64,000 nt of DNA from Amblyornis subalaris (GCA_018881555.1 JACAXG010000033.1:6034979-6098978), one strand, 5' to 3'; counted from the stretch's first letter, positions 1 to 13,406 are shown. Translations and numbers: made by a program. The notes: generated by a model not told the origin, from the letters alone.

Positions 1-329
1 CGGGACTCCGCTCTCGACGGGATTCTCGACTCGGCTCGACGTGACTGGACTCCGCTCCCCGGAATTGGACTCAGCTACTCCACTCCACTACCGGGACTGG
101 GCTACCAGGCCTTCCTGCAGGATCAGTGCCTAACTGGACTGCACAGCTACCACCCTGGTCAACAGGGTGTCAGGTTGTACCGTGACTCTGTAGGTTTGTT
201 TAAGCCCGTGTTTCTGTATTACTGCATTTATTTTAACCTTTTTTATTAAAATTGTAATTTTGACCTAAAATCTCTCGAGATATTCTGTGTGGGGTTAATT
301 TCCCCTGCTGGTTTACAGCCAAACCAGCA
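1..329 (+). mobile_element. ERV LTR, 3' portion (left edge cut by window)
   Basis: This is the right-hand part of a long terminal repeat, probably a solo LTR of an avian ERVL-like element. The first 110 bases are GC- and CpG-rich, as in the U3/R promoter part of bird LTRs. An AT-rich stretch follows with an ATTAAA polyadenylation-type signal at 245-250, then a short U5-like part that ends in CAGCCAAACCAGCA at 316-329. That terminus is nearly the reverse complement of the first bases of the LTR at 11910-12484, which fits related LTR ends with inverted termini. The left end and any target-site duplication lie outside the window. No viral coding sequence is present. Assignment to ERVL is from pattern memory; that it is an LTR is more secure. 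Confidence 0.65.
306..329. repeat. Perfect 9-bp inverted repeat at LTR terminus
   Basis: TGCTGGTTT at 306-314 and AAACCAGCA at 321-329 are exact reverse complements separated by six bases (ACAGCC). They form a potential hairpin at the 3' end of the LTR. The same terminal motif appears at the 5' end of the LTR at 11910-12484. Confidence 0.85.
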
Positions 330-3300
330 CAGGCATCTATCTCCTCTACCAGAACCAATGATAACCTATAGGCATTCCAGGTCCTAAAGAAAACAATTCA
401 GAGAACTGTAAATGTATAAATTCTCAGGGCTAACTCACAGTGGGAATTTGTCGTTTGCTAGCTCTAATTGGTAAGTGCCCTGCCATGGGTGCAGAAACAG
501 CCGAGTGCCTGCACGTGCAGGGAGCAGAGCCAGCTGGGCAGAGGGGCCAGTGCAGAGCTGTTTGCACCAGGCTCTGAGCAGTGCTGCACTGTCTCATGTG
601 GCTTTACCACTTTGATCTCTCAGAGCTCAGATCCTTACACCACACCACACATTACAGCTTATATACAAGCCCTTGCAAGACAAGAAAGTGCCCTAATTAA
701 CAACCAAAGAACAATCACTACTAGAAAGAAGTTGACTAATTCAAATATCAAGCCAAGATTTAACAGGAGTCCTGTGCCATATATACTATTTCACAAAAAA
801 ATGTTTGTGTCCTACTTTCCACCACTGCCTGCAACACTCTGTAAACACCTGGTCACATGTTTTATTTTTTAAGAGCAAGTAGATAGGACAGAGGCCTCTT
901 TTTGAATCTAGCTTCTGTGCTGCAAATATTAGGATCATGAAAGTCGTTGTATTGCTGCACTTCATAGCTCATCTCAGTTAGAAAATTATATTGACAACAG
1001 CTTGGGAGTGAATGAATTTTTAATTCTCTTTTCTCATTTTCAGGAAAAGACATACCACTACACATGATATTGCCCTGGTGCAGAGGGATTGATGCTTCTT
1101 CCTCTCTGCTAGGAAAATGTTACCTGATAACATTTGACTCTTTCATGGTCATATTTCACAAGCTCTTCACAGTCATTTGCACAGTCAAGTAATATAGCAA
1201 AATTTTCCTTTCCTAGACAGTCTTCCAAATGAGGAGCTCTTGATTTATAACCAAGCTTATTATTAGCTCCTACATGCATGATCTTCTACCCCATTCCTAC
1301 AATTCCCAGAGAATTGCACATAACTTAATCTACTATATCCTCCTATGCATTAATGTATCCCAACCTTGTGTTAGTAACAGTTTCTATTAGGAGAGTCTTG
1401 CTCTTTTGGTCCATTTCGTTAATAATTCTAAATAAATTCAAACTCAAAGTTGGTATTTGAGTGACGACACTAACAAGAGCCTTCTAGTCTCATGCTTTCT
1501 CTGCCAAGACAACCCATCCTTTGCTTCCAGCATTCCTAATCAATTTAGATGTTGTGTGAACAGTTCCTGTCTTCTCATGTTGCTGTATGTTCTATTGAAG
1601 CCCGTGTCCAAAATGATCACCATAATAAAACACATTTGGTATTTGACTTTAATCAGATATGTCTTATACAGAATAGGTACTTCAAGACCTATTTAAAACA
1701 AAAACAAACAACGTTTCAAAGGTTTTAGAAACATGAGTGGAAACTATTTTTATTTATTTTCTGATCTCTTTGCCTGGGGAAATGAGTGTATAAGCTGCCA
1801 TGAAAGCAATTAGCAAGACTTCTAAGGGAGAGGAAAATTAAAAGAATAAATATAAAACACTAAAATGATCCAAACAGATTCCTGCTACATGAGATTGTCT
1901 CAGCTTTATCTCCCAGGGTCCTGGAATTTCACAGCACTATTCTCCTAGAATACCACCCTTCTCTTGAAAAGCTTCTTTTGCTGAGTCTCATTGATTGCAT
2001 TCATGCATTTGTTATTTGTGTTCTGTTTGTAGCGGTTATGAAAGTATAAGCCATGATTACACTTTTGAGGTATCTATCTAAAAGTTATTTCCCACAGGCT
2101 ATTTGATATCAACAAACATCAAATTTGTGTTGAGTCTATTAGCAGAGTAGCTGAAAAACAACAAAGCCAAACAAAGCAAAATGTAAAAGACCCTTTATAA
2201 CAAGGTAGTATAACAAGTAGACTGTTAAAAAGACCCAAACAACAAAAAAACCCCCAAACCCTAAACAAGACAAACAAACAAAAACCACAGATACTTTCAG
2301 GTGAGGAGACCTTATGAGACATTGCTGAAATCCGGCTATGGTTGTTACAATTTTTAAAAATTAACATTTCGGAACCCTCGGACACTAAAAATGTTGTTGA
2401 TGAAATAACATGTATTAACCAGCAGAATAATACAGTGCAAGCATGCTACAAAGAATAAGTAGATGAGGTGTTTCTACAAAGACAAGTTAGAAAAGAATAC
2501 TGACATTTTCATTTATCTGATTCTTACCAAGTGAGAGGTGTGGTCTGTATAAAAGTTGCTAGTTTTGATTTATTAAAATACTTATATAATATTAATAATA
2601 TTGTTGATTTTTTTTGCTTAATGTTCAAATACTATATTTCCTATAATATTTCTAACTTCCCTGCCACTGTCTTAGAGAGATGCATCTCCTTAAAATAGAG
2701 GTTTAACTGACCTCTCTCTTTGTAACCCTGAGGAGCCCTGCAGACTGGGAAGATTTGGTATTTAAAGCTGCACTATCTGGTACATATAAATCTTATATTA
2801 TCAGGGATGAATCTTTAGGAACAAAGCAGAAATTCCACATTCAGAGGAGAGAGGAGTAATTTCGCTGAAAGGCTGATACGTTTAAAAAGTAATATATTAT
2901 TTTAATAACTACCTAATGGTAGACATTACAGACTGTTCTCTAATTATTAATCCACTATAGACATGTTCACTGCTCTGAGAAAGAAAGACTTTTTGGTGCA
3001 TAACTTCCTCCAGTTTGATAAGGTCATAGTTCTTCATTGTTTCTGATTGAGATTTGCCATTGAAGAGGTTCTCTCATGTCTTTGCTACCTTCTTCTGCTG
3101 GGTGGAAAAAAAACCCTGTCAGAAAGGTGCTGTCAAACCTGACGTGACTGTTATCACACTGCACCTTCTTCAGAAATGTCCCCTTGCTTCCACACTTCCA
3201 CTTATTACGCAGCATTTTGACATCTGCAGTCACCATATCCTCCCAGCAGTATAAAGGTTTAATGACCTCAGGATTTCTTATCCCCCACCATTACTGGATT

Positions 3301-4301
3301 CTATCATGATATTTTAGCTCTGAGTGCACGTCAAGCCTCCTTGACTTTTGGACATTTTTGTCTTATGAGACGGGCTAGACAAGCACTGCTATACTTGAGT
3401 CAATACAGTGTTCCGGAGAAGCTAAAAGTTACTGCAATGCTGTGCACAAGCTGTATAATACTCCTGTTAATCTACAAGATAAGGTCAGAATTTCCAGTAG
3501 GAGTCTATGCTGATATGCCTGTGTTTTCTGATTCCTGAGCTAGCTTGGATATTTTCAGGTTATGTATACCTTCACCTTGCTTCACTGTGCAGTAAGTCAA
3601 ATGCTGCTACCTGATATTAATTTTTCAGGTCTGTCACCCTCGAAGATCTGGTACATCAATAATTCCCTTTTGCTTTCTTATCTGTAATTTCCTTTCTTTC
3701 TAGGCTGCTCCAAGACTCAGTCTTTTGTCTTTACCACATGTATTTCTGCAACATAGATTCAAACTTTTAAAAGATATAACATTCCTTACCGAAAATTCTC
3801 TCTTCAAGATTTTTGTTATGGGACAACCAATCCATAATATCTTTCCTAATTCCTGATGCAAAACAGAATAAAAATTTATGTCTGAGCTTTGGCTCTATTA
3901 TGAAAGGCTTCAATAAGTACATCTAAATGCTGTATAGTGCTCAAATGGGGAACTGCATTTCATATAAATCAAAATTTTTCAGATTTGTTTTGCTAGTCCC
4001 CAAGCTTCCCTATCTCCTTTGTTATGACAATATTTTCTTTCTCTCTCCCAGAGGAAGCTGGGACCTGCACACAAGAAGAAAACAGGGAAATAAAATACAG
4101 ACGATGTTTTGTCAACCATCTTAAAAGCCATGTGTGGTGGGAGGAGTGTGTAAAATTATTGTCATTTTCTTTTTTTTGCTGTAAAGGGTTTTTTAGTGCT
4201 TGTCTCATCTCATTTTCTTTGTGAGTTGTTCAAGACCGTATGTTTCCCTGTACCAGAAATCAGAATGGATTTTAGTGCCTGTGCATTATCGTACATATAT
4301 T
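330..4301. other. Non-coding AT-rich DNA, no gene seen
   Basis: I see no supported gene here. The longest open frame (134 codons at 468-872) starts at a GTG, has no recognisable domain and overlaps ordinary-looking AT-rich DNA. Short homopolymer and AAACA-type runs occur around 2220-2285. No RNA gene or recognisable transposable element was found. Confidence 0.6.
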
Positions 4302-4372
4302 TCATAGAATCACAGAATCACAGATTAGTCTGAGTTTGAAGGGACCCAGAACAATCATTGAGTTCATTTGCA
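4302..4372 (-). mobile_element. CR1 LINE 3' tail (short fragment)
   Basis: On the - strand this ends in three degenerate copies of the CR1 terminal octamer (4302-4325 on the + strand reads TCATAGAA, TCACAGAA, TCACAGAT). Before these is the typical CR1 3' UTR ending, a diverged version of 'ggtcccttcaaactc'. Only about 70 bases are recognisable. CR1 inserts by target-primed reverse transcription and is nearly always 5'-truncated, so such a stub is normal. The inner boundary is uncertain because the sequence to its right is too diverged. Confidence 0.75.
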
Positions 4373-4900
4373 ATATATCAAAAGATCTTGACTTCAGTAT
4401 TCCAGAGGAATGCCATGAAGCTTTCCATTCTACTCAATGATGCAGAAAATTTTCCTCTTTGGACTGAAGAAATTCACATGAAGATGGAAGTTTTGCTGTG
4501 AAGGATCAAACTTTGCATTTAACCTGAATCTTTCAATCTCATAATACAAAAATCTCATGCTGCACAGTCTACTCACTGGTCAGCCTGGGAATTCAGCTGT
4601 CTTTGTGAAGAATTTAGAATGAAGAATTCTGATACTATTACAATTTTATCCTCTTTGTCTAGGAAAATGTCACAGTAAGGCTTTAACCACAGTTCTTCAT
4701 ACTTATTCTCCCTATTTAACTTCTGATGCCTCTTTCATATATTATATAGACATAACAGTTATAAATCATAAGAAAACATCTTCTGGTCCCTAGGTCTGGA
4801 AGATCAATAATAGCTTGAAATTAAAACATTCAAAGATAGTTTAAAGAGAATGAAGATAGTGAGTAAAGTCAGTAAATTTAATTCAAGTGAATTTGAAGTA

Positions 4901-4940
4901 ATTTATTTATTTATTTATTTATTTATTTATTTTATTTATT
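4901..4940. repeat. (ATTT)n microsatellite
   Basis: About ten ATTT units with one slip of phase near 4930. Confidence 0.95.
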
Positions 4941-5734
4941 ACTTTATTAAATGTAGCATGATATTGCAAAGAGTATGCTTAATGAGAATTAAAAATGGAT
5001 GAAAATTTTGAAGAAATGCTTGGAATTGGTCTACATCAAAAAAAATTACAGTCTAACTAAACAATGTCAAACAGACAATAGGATAAAGGATGGATGTGTA
5101 AGTATCTGACAAACAGAGACGCAGTCACAGACCATCACCTTATAACCAGCATTTCACTGCAAAGGTGCAGCAATGGCCATGGTCCTGTTACAGGTGCCAG
5201 GATTATTTCTGTGATTAAAATCTGCAGCAGGACTGGGAGGTAAAGGCTGTCCCTCTTCCTTCACTGACAGCGCAAGGCACTTCACAAACTTTCTTCATGG
5301 CTGAGTATTCAAACTGCCCTTCCTATTGGACAAGCATCCTTCATCAAAACCATTTTGTCTAGACGGAAAAGTCGGGGTGGGGGGAGAAGAGAGGAATGCT
5401 CAGTTTTATTCAGATTTAGAGGGAACTAATATTTTTCACATGGCAGGTGTTGCTAAAATGATCTTAGCATGAGGAATCCAGGATGACAGAGACACCTGTG
5501 GAAAGGTGCATGTGTGCTGTGACTTATTAGCTGTTTGGAGAATTGCAGACAGATTTGGCAAAGGGAGGAAAAAAAAGAAAGAAAAAAGACAGGCTTGTAT
5601 GGATTTCACAAAAACAGGCTGCTAAAGGGGGAGAGGGTGCCTATGAGTGCCTTGGCTGACAGATGGGCTGGTGTCCTCTGCAGACTCTGTTAGACATAAC
5701 AGAATTCAAAGCTTATTATATGCAGGTGTGTGTA

Positions 5735-5738
5735 TACA

Positions 5739-5784
<46 letters not shown>

Positions 5785-5812
5785 ATTATACACACACACA
5801 TATATAATTATA
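5735..5812. repeat. Compound (AC)n / AT microsatellite
   Basis: An AC run with one early interruption covers 5735-5782. It is followed by CATAATTATA, a second short AC run, and an AT-rich tail to about 5812. The histidine-threonine repeat that appears on translation is a by-product of this repeat, not a protein. Confidence 0.95.
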
Positions 5813-8759
5813 GCTACAGCAAAAGCTGCAAAGGAGCTCATGCTCCAGAACCAGACATGAAAAAATATCCTCATTTCTTCTGCTTAGAAGATGTTCCATG
5901 TGGAAACATTTGGGAACAGCTATCACATTAATTAGTTGTGTGACCTTCCACGAACACCCCTGTTGGAATACAAACAATGCCACCAACCCAAACTGCTGGT
6001 GAGCAGCTGTGTGTGAACTGCCTGGGGCCCCACGCTGGCCCCAGGCATCCGCAGAGGAGTCATGGCCCACGGCTCAGGGCACCATGTGGGATGAGTGGGA
6101 CAGAATGGGCTGGTGGAGTGTGAGCAGGGGCCAGTCAGTGGTAGTCGGGAGGGCCTGGTAGTGCCCTCAGGGTGCCGACGTTGTCCTAAGAAACCTGCTT
6201 TTCTGAGGAATGCACAGACAGCAGAGATTAGTGTCAGGTCTTCGGGAAACTGCATCTCTGAAATCTGTCTATAAACTTTTCGTTTTATTCTTCATCCCTG
6301 AGATGCACTTGAACTCCTCATGAAGAAATTTTATATTAAAAAATACCTACAGCAATACACAAAATGAGACATCTGGGGGGAGGAAAAAAAAAGCAAAGCA
6401 TCTTGCTTGTTACCTAAGAGCACATTTGAGTGTAAAATGCTTGATGAACACACTCTCATCTGAACCCTTTCCTCCAGCACACAGTCCTGCATGGTTACCC
6501 CTGTCCTTCAGTAAGCAATGCATTTTGACTAGAATACAAGATAGAAGTATGGAAAAATGAACATGCAAGCAGGCAGAAGCTTGACAAGACATCCAGGAGA
6601 GGCTTTAAACTGTGGCTGTTACATGATACTTTTGAAGCTTCCCATCAACATGCTCAGCTTGGTAGTGCGCAGAGGTAGTGTAGTTGGCTGCAAAGAGAAG
6701 CAGTTGGCAGCCCCGTGTATTATCCAGACCTGACAGAGTTCCCAGCCCCAAATCCTCTCTCTGCAACGACTTGTAATTCCAGTTGTCCGTTTGGACACGA
6801 CTGTCTCCTTTTTCTTGACAGATACATGCATAACTTGCTATTAAATCTCAACACATACACAATGATTTCCTAATATCCAGGAACAATTTTTATATTTCTG
6901 TAATAATTTCACATGTGAAAAATTCTGATGGTTTATAAAAAACCTGCCTGTACTTTTTTCTTGGTAGCTGTAGATTCTGTAAGACTAAATAAAAAGGAGG
7001 AACAGGAAAAAGCGTCATACAAGGACAGAGTTACATGGTATTCATACAGAATTTACAGAGAATCAGGGTAAACATGTGACATCTCCTCAGCTAACCTCAA
7101 AAGCAACATCATACATAGTTTTTCAGGGTCACAGAATAAATACTTAAATACTTTCAAAACCAACTGAAAAAGCAGCTCATGCTTTCTTCTAAATTAAATG
7201 ATAATGTAAGGAAATGTCCTGCCTGGAACACTAATCAGGAAATAAGAATCAACTTTGAAATTAAATGCAGCTAGCTGCTGTGACCTAATTCGTAAAGAGA
7301 TAAGTCTCCAAAAGTTTTAGTAGTCCAGCTCAGAAGAGTTTTGTTTGGTCTTTTTTACCTAACTATATTAAAATGTAATTCATTTTAAAATTTTACTTTA
7401 TTTTTCTGTTATTTTGAAATTTCTGCAACACACTTCTGCGAAGATTTCGTTTTTCTTATTAAAGTTTAGTTCTGTTCCTACCTGCCACTCTCTATGCAAA
7501 ACATTGCTCCTTCCACATCAAATTATAGTTCTTCCTCCTGTTATTGCGATTTCACCCTGCTTTCCCACAGGATCACTCTTTAGCCTGGTGTTTCTTCTCA
7601 GCTGTTGTTCTGTAAATACAATCATCGGTGTAGACATTTATTAAAGCTCCACTAAAAGATACTCTGCCTGCTTTATTTTTCTCCTAGATTTTCTTGCTCA
7701 AACAAGCCATAACCCACCCATTTTTTCCCCTTCAATCCAAGTAATGCTTCATAAACAATAAACAGAACCAAAGTTTGTTAAAAAAAAATTTCATAGTAGG
7801 AAAATTTGGGAGCTGTTGACTCATTTCACAAGTGTTATCTGGCCTTCAAGATGCAGAAATTTTGTCATCTGTTCTGCTGGGTCTTTGGCAAAGTTGCGAA
7901 CTACTCCCCTGTATATTATGAGTAGGCTAAGAAATACATGAGGTCTAGTACGGTAGGTTTGGATTTGCAAAACCAGCCTGAGGTTTAGAAGCTTTCTTGC
8001 AGAGGATCTCAGGAAAATTAGAAAGGAGGCAATCTAATTAACTTGGCAGAGTCTGTGCGAATATTTGATTGTTGTCATAAGTGCACTGGCCAATTGACAG
8101 AGGACAAAAAACCCAGTTATCTAGTAAATTAGTAATCTGTAAACTTTACCTGGAGCACAGAATAAAAATTCTCTAAGTAAATACCAGGTTTTGGACTTAG
8201 CATCATAGATGCTAATGAGCTTTCTCTTCCTTCTCTTCATAACATGGAAAGCTGAATAACACCACTTCAGCTTTTAGTCTTCACCACGTACATCTGACAC
8301 ATGACAAACACAATTTTGCTTGCAAGAAGAGGGTTTGCTTCACACTTGTGCCTGCAGTCCTTGAGAAATTACTGTGGTAGTAAGCTGTTCAGTGCAGTGC
8401 TTTGAAATATGCTTTCTTCCTCTCCCCTCATTATTTCTGTAAAATGCACATGATAAAAGCATAAACCAGAGAATACACTTGCTTGGTTTGAAGAGGCATC
8501 ATGGGAGAAGTATTGAGTGGGGCTATTCCTTTTGCACACTAAACACCAAGATATCTAAAAAATTCTTGGTTCTCTTTTCTTTGAAGAAATAGATCTTAAG
8601 AGGAAGAAGGATAAACCAGAGTAGAGCTGGAAATGAAAAAGTAATGGGGAAAGAGAAAATACAGTAAGAATGGGGTCAAGAATTGTTTTCCTGTGTCTTG
8701 TCTAACCATTAGAAAAACAAAGTTACAAAAGGTGAGTGAACAGAGGCAAAAATCCATTC

Positions 8760-8890
8760 ATTTTGCCTAAATTAGTTCACCCATCCTGTTAATGCTGCTA
8801 TACGCATTATTGCAGCTATTAATCTATTAATGACACCATTCTTATTGTAAAGCCATGCTTGTTACATAGCCTTCAGGAAAAATGTCAAAT
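8760..8890. other. Candidate conserved non-coding element
   Basis: An AT-rich block without simple repeats, containing several homeodomain-type cores (TTAAT, ATTAAT) and balanced base use. This texture is common in vertebrate conserved non-coding elements. It is an impression only; no alignment was possible. Confidence 0.15.
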
Positions 8891-11800
8891 GCTGTTATTT
8901 AAAAGAATAAGTGGGAAACGTACTGAGTTCAATTGGGGTGTATGCATGAGGCAGAAAAAGAATTAACAGTGGGCTTTATAAATTTAAGACTTTATTGATA
9001 TTCCTCCATTCTTTGGGAAACAGCCAGCAAATATAAGATAGTTACCAAATCACGGTATTGGTGAGGTATTAAATTTCAGCTGTCTATTGGTAAAGTGATC
9101 CTAGGCACTGTCACAAACACAGACAAATCTGACTGCTTGTGTAGCAACAGAACTGTGCCTTGCTTCTAGCTAACAGGTTCCTCAGCTCATCTGGCTTCTA
9201 GCCCTGTGATGTATCCTTCACGTATGAAATCCTCTGCCATGGCGGTGTGTAGGACTCGCATCTTTACAGTATCTCTCAAAGCACAGAACACCTCTCACCA
9301 TGAGGAGACTTCCTGGTGCCCTCAGTTCAGCATCTGTGTTGCAGGCCAGTGACAGTGCTTCTGTACAGGTCAGCTTGCCACTGAAAGGTTAGCTAGGAAA
9401 AACTGGCATTGGGAAGAGTGGGCAGCATTTGTATAAAGTGCTGTTATCTGGGTTAAGAGCAATAAGATCTTAGTGTTTCTGCAGCTTGAGAATAAGGACT
9501 CATTTCCTCACAAAATGGTTTAAAATGTGTTTGCCTCTGTGACTTGAATCAAGGAAATTATCTTGCTGAAATACAGAAAATCCTGCCTTTCCCTGGCATT
9601 TTTCACCCGTATCAGTCCTTGGCTTAGATTCATAAGGAGTCTCACAGAGCCCCGTGGGCAAAACTGAAAACAGCCCCCTTGCTTAGGGGCTGGAAAAGGA
9701 GGGAGAGCAATAACACATACGGCATGGTAGGAATGCCTAATGCTAAATAGTGCCCATGAATTTGGGCTCTCACCATGTATATTTTACTGGTAAAAGTAAT
9801 AAAATTTTTATCTGGCATTTTACCTACATACTCAGAGGTTGAGGTTATTGGCGTGTCCAGCTATGTGAGCTCGGCCCCTGGTGTAACAGAGCCTGGCGAG
9901 GAGCACACCAAGACTGCACGCCACAGACCAGCCCCAAGCTGCTGCAACACTCCCTCTGCACCAGGGACCCTGCTGTGCAGCTGGAGCAGAGCACTGCTCT
10001 GTGTGCCACGCCAGCCACAGCTACACGAGTGCTGCTTCAGAGACAAGGTGGGGGAACATATGTGAGTCTGCAAAAGGCTACTAGACAGTCTCAGCAGGAC
10101 GTGAAACAGAGTGAGCAGTAGTAAGTCCTGACACACATCAACAGATAGAGTTTCAGGCTAGATTACAAAGAGTAAATAACAGATTTTATTCCTTTTTCAA
10201 CATTTCTATGCATGTTTCTCTAAACATTCATGCATTGCCCTGACGTTATCTATCAAAGGCAAACACTCACTGAAGATGAGGATTTTATTTATACTGTAAG
10301 CACCCTTTAGTTTGCATGAGTACATTTAATGAGCCATCAGAAAATCCACAGCATTCTAAGACTGCTTTTTACATAAGCTAAGAGGCCACATTATTTTATC
10401 GCTAATCCCTACTCCATCTGTTGACACACTCAAACTGAGGAATGCATCGGAAATGAGGAAACATTCGTCTTCCTTGTTCTCTTCTAAAAACTTTCTAGTG
10501 CCAACTTGACCCATCAGGAAATCAAGGGCTTCTAATTCTGTGAACAGCCCCCCGGAGTCTGTGGGGAAGGATTTCCTGGTAAAGCAAAGCACCAGTCAGC
10601 CTGAGCAAAGCTGGCAGAATTATGCCATAAACTTGTACAAGTGTCTTTTTGAGGGGCATATGATCACTTAGTACCATACTAATAGCGGTGGTTTGGAGCT
10701 GATATAAATTACCCTTTTTCAGGATCAAATCTATCAAGGCTAAGCTCTCTATATGGCTACTTCTACAAAGACTTTTACTTCTTGCTAAGTATTTTTCATA
10801 GCATTTTCTTTTCAGAAATGGAGCAAGGAGGAATCTCTGGGGTTGGTGGTCATAACTCTGCAAACCTGGGTCTGCCTCTGGGCTGTCTAACCACTATGGT
10901 GTCTCTGGCTGTAACTGAGGTATCTTCTCCAGTTTTCAGCACAGAGTTCTCCCTCTTTTCTGGAATGTAATGGATACCAAGAGAGCACTTTACCAAATGT
11001 CCCTGTGTGGTCCTTCACAGAATCATGCTCTGGGAAGTGTTCTCTCCCTGCATGGGTCACCGTGTTTGCCAGTTCCCGTATCAGTTGTGCCCATTAAGTA
11101 CAACCCAGATAGCACTAACACAGTGTCTTATCCACCAGAAACACCCTCAGTGGAGCAGTTTATCCCAATGTGTTTTACTCACAGGGAGTCAGAGTAAGCA
11201 CAAGGCCATGCCATTTGCTTTGTTTTCTGCTTAAGGCAGTAATTTTCATGTTGTGGTTAAAAAAACGCAACGGTCTGGGATCTGTGCTGAAGACACTGCA
11301 CAATAGGCAACAGAGGATGCAGTTCAGCACATCCTTTGGATCATCATAAGCCAGCACTTCGGGAAGAAAAAAAAAGCAGAAGCAATCCAGCCACTCCTTT
11401 CTGTCCCCAAATTACCTTTTGCATTGTCCTGGCACAAATGTTTATGTGGTTACTTGGTAAGCCAGAATGAGGAGCTGTCCTGACTGATTTGCTCTAGGCA
11501 GGTTGCTTTTCAGCCAGATTGGCACTCTGGTTCAGTTCAGTAAGCAGTTATAAAAATGTACATGCTGACTTAAATTATTCATCAAACAGGAGATTGAAAA
11601 ACCCCAAAACAGTCCAGTGTCAGTAGATTTAAATTCATCAAGTAGAAATTCATATACCCCAGCTTGCCATGTCTTAGACCTGTAAACAGAAAGTATTAAA
11701 GACCATGAAAATATAAAGCATGATGTGCAGTCATCTGCAATTGCAGTCAGTGTTGTGATCAGGGACCTGCTCCTAGCAGGGAACATGGGAACCTATGGCA

Positions 11801-11909
11801 GTCACAGCTCAGAATTAGGTTACCGCCTGACACAGGCAGTTTGCTAAGAGAAGAAAAATTAGTCACTAACCAGGAGCCGAGGGTGCCAACATCCCTGTCC
11901 ATTGGTTCT

Positions 11910-12484
11910 TGTTGTGATTTAACTCCAGCAAGCAACTCAGTCCTATCCAGTCACTCACCCACTCCCCCTTAGTGGGACGGCAGAGAGAATCGGAAGGGTG
12001 AAAGTGAGAAAACTCATGGGTTGAGATAAAGACGTTTTAACAAGGAATGCAAAAGCCGCATGCACAACCAAAGCAAAATAAAGAACTCATTCACTGCTTC
12101 CTATGGGCAGGCAGGTGTTCTGTGATCTCCGGGAAAGCCGTGCTTCATCACGTGTAAGGGTGACTTGGAAAGGCAAATGTCACCATTCTGAACACCTGCT
12201 CCCTTCCTCCTTGTTCGCCCCTCTTTGTAGCTGAATGTGATGCCATGTGGTTATGGAATATCCCTCTGGTCAGTTGGGGTCCCCTTCCAGCTCCTTATGC
12301 ACCCTCAGTCTCCTCACTGGGGGGGTGGGGTGAGATGCGGAAAACGCCTTGGCTCTGTGTGAGCACTGCTCAGCAGTAACTAAACCACCCTCTGGTTATC
12401 AATGCTGGTTGTAGTCCAAATTGAAAACAAAGCCCAACAACAGCTACTGTGAGGAAAATTAACTCTANGCAGCCAAAACCAGCA
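11910..12484 (-). mobile_element. Solo ERV LTR, near full length (575 bp)
   Basis: Read on the - strand, this begins TGCTGGTTTTGGCTG (12484 downward) and ends ATCACAACA at 11910, the TG...CA ends expected of an LTR. The middle carries the block, familiar from avian ERV LTRs, that reads TTTATCTCAACCCATGAG and then TTTTCTCACTTTCACCC, followed by a CT-rich stretch and a GGGGGAGTGGGTGAGTG segment near the U5 end. A diverged ATTAAA-like signal precedes this block. I found no internal gag, pol or env on either side and no polypurine tract next to the 5' end, so it is most simply a solo LTR left by LTR-LTR recombination. No clear target-site duplication was seen. One N at 12468 lies in its 5' end. 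The ERVL-like family call is from memory. Confidence 0.8.
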
Positions 12485-13352
12485 TACTCTGTAAGGCTCC
12501 CAAGTGACTCTCTGTGGAGGCAGTGCCTTGTCTGGGGAGGCAGGCCAGACCTGGGTGTTCCAGACCAGAACACCAGGGTGTTCAGAAGGTTAATCTTATC
12601 GTGGAGCTTTTCCATGGGACATTTTTGCCCACAACAGCTGGTAGCACCCTTGGGCTGTGGCTAAAGACAGACATGCCCTTCAGGGATGTGTGCAGGTAGA
12701 GCCCTGTAAGCACTGGGACTGTGGGTTGAGCCATCATCTCCTTGGTAATCAGGGATCAAGATTTTAGATGCATCCATTCTGGAGTGAGCCACAATCAGGT
12801 CCTACTAACATCTTTCATACTAGTTTTTTTCCTTTGCTTTCCTGGGATAGTCCTTTAATGAAGAGAATACACTTCAGATGAGATTGCCTGCTGCCGGAAT
12901 TGTGAGTGGAAATATCAACCGTGCCCTTCCATAGTTACTTCGTTTCCCTCTCTCTTCCCTGTTGATTAAATGTCAGCTCCTTTCTTTGTTCTCTTCCCAA
13001 GGAAGTTAATTCTCTCCTCCAGCTGCAGCAGATCTCTTTAGCAGCACAAAGCAATGCTGCCCAGTGGTTTTACAGACCTTTCCAGCACACGGCTCCTTCC
13101 TCTGCTGCCTCCCCAGCCTTGCATGTGGCAGTTCAGAGAAAAGACCAGACACTTCTCTTTTATGATATACCATGGATATGTCACCACAGGATCCAGATGG
13201 CTAAACAGATGAGAAAAGTGCAGCAGTGACTGCCCAGAAAAATTTGGTATAATGCAGCTTGAAGAGCAGGGGCCAAACTAAGAATTAAACATGATAGTGC
13301 ATATAAAAGCCTGCAGCCTCCTAAGAGCATAATTTATAAAACTGCCATTTTG

Positions 13353-13406
13353 ATGAAAATTTCCCTCTCTATGAAAATTTCCCTTTTTATGAAAATCTCC
13401 CTTTTT
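13353..13406. repeat. 18-bp tandem repeat, three copies
   Basis: Three contiguous 18-bp units (13353-13370, 13371-13388, 13389-13406) of the form ATGAAAATYTCCCTYTYT. They differ from one another by one to three C/T changes. The spacing is exactly 18 in both steps. Confidence 0.95.

Larger units (their letters stand above)
4373..11909. other. Non-coding DNA, no gene seen
   Basis: No supported gene. Frames are short and mutually overlapping. Two somewhat GC-richer patches stand out (about 5985-6180 and 9835-10070), but neither gives a recognisable domain or a splice-bounded exon I would defend. A block at about 8760-8890 looks like a conserved non-coding element and is listed separately. The microsatellites at 4901-4940 and 5735-5812 lie inside this stretch. 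Confidence 0.6.

Noticed and set aside
468..872. 134-codon frame as a gene
   Set aside because: No ATG start, no domain, composition like surrounding non-coding DNA.
5647..5931. Open frame with a His-Thr repeat
   Set aside because: Produced by the AC microsatellite; it has no other coding evidence.
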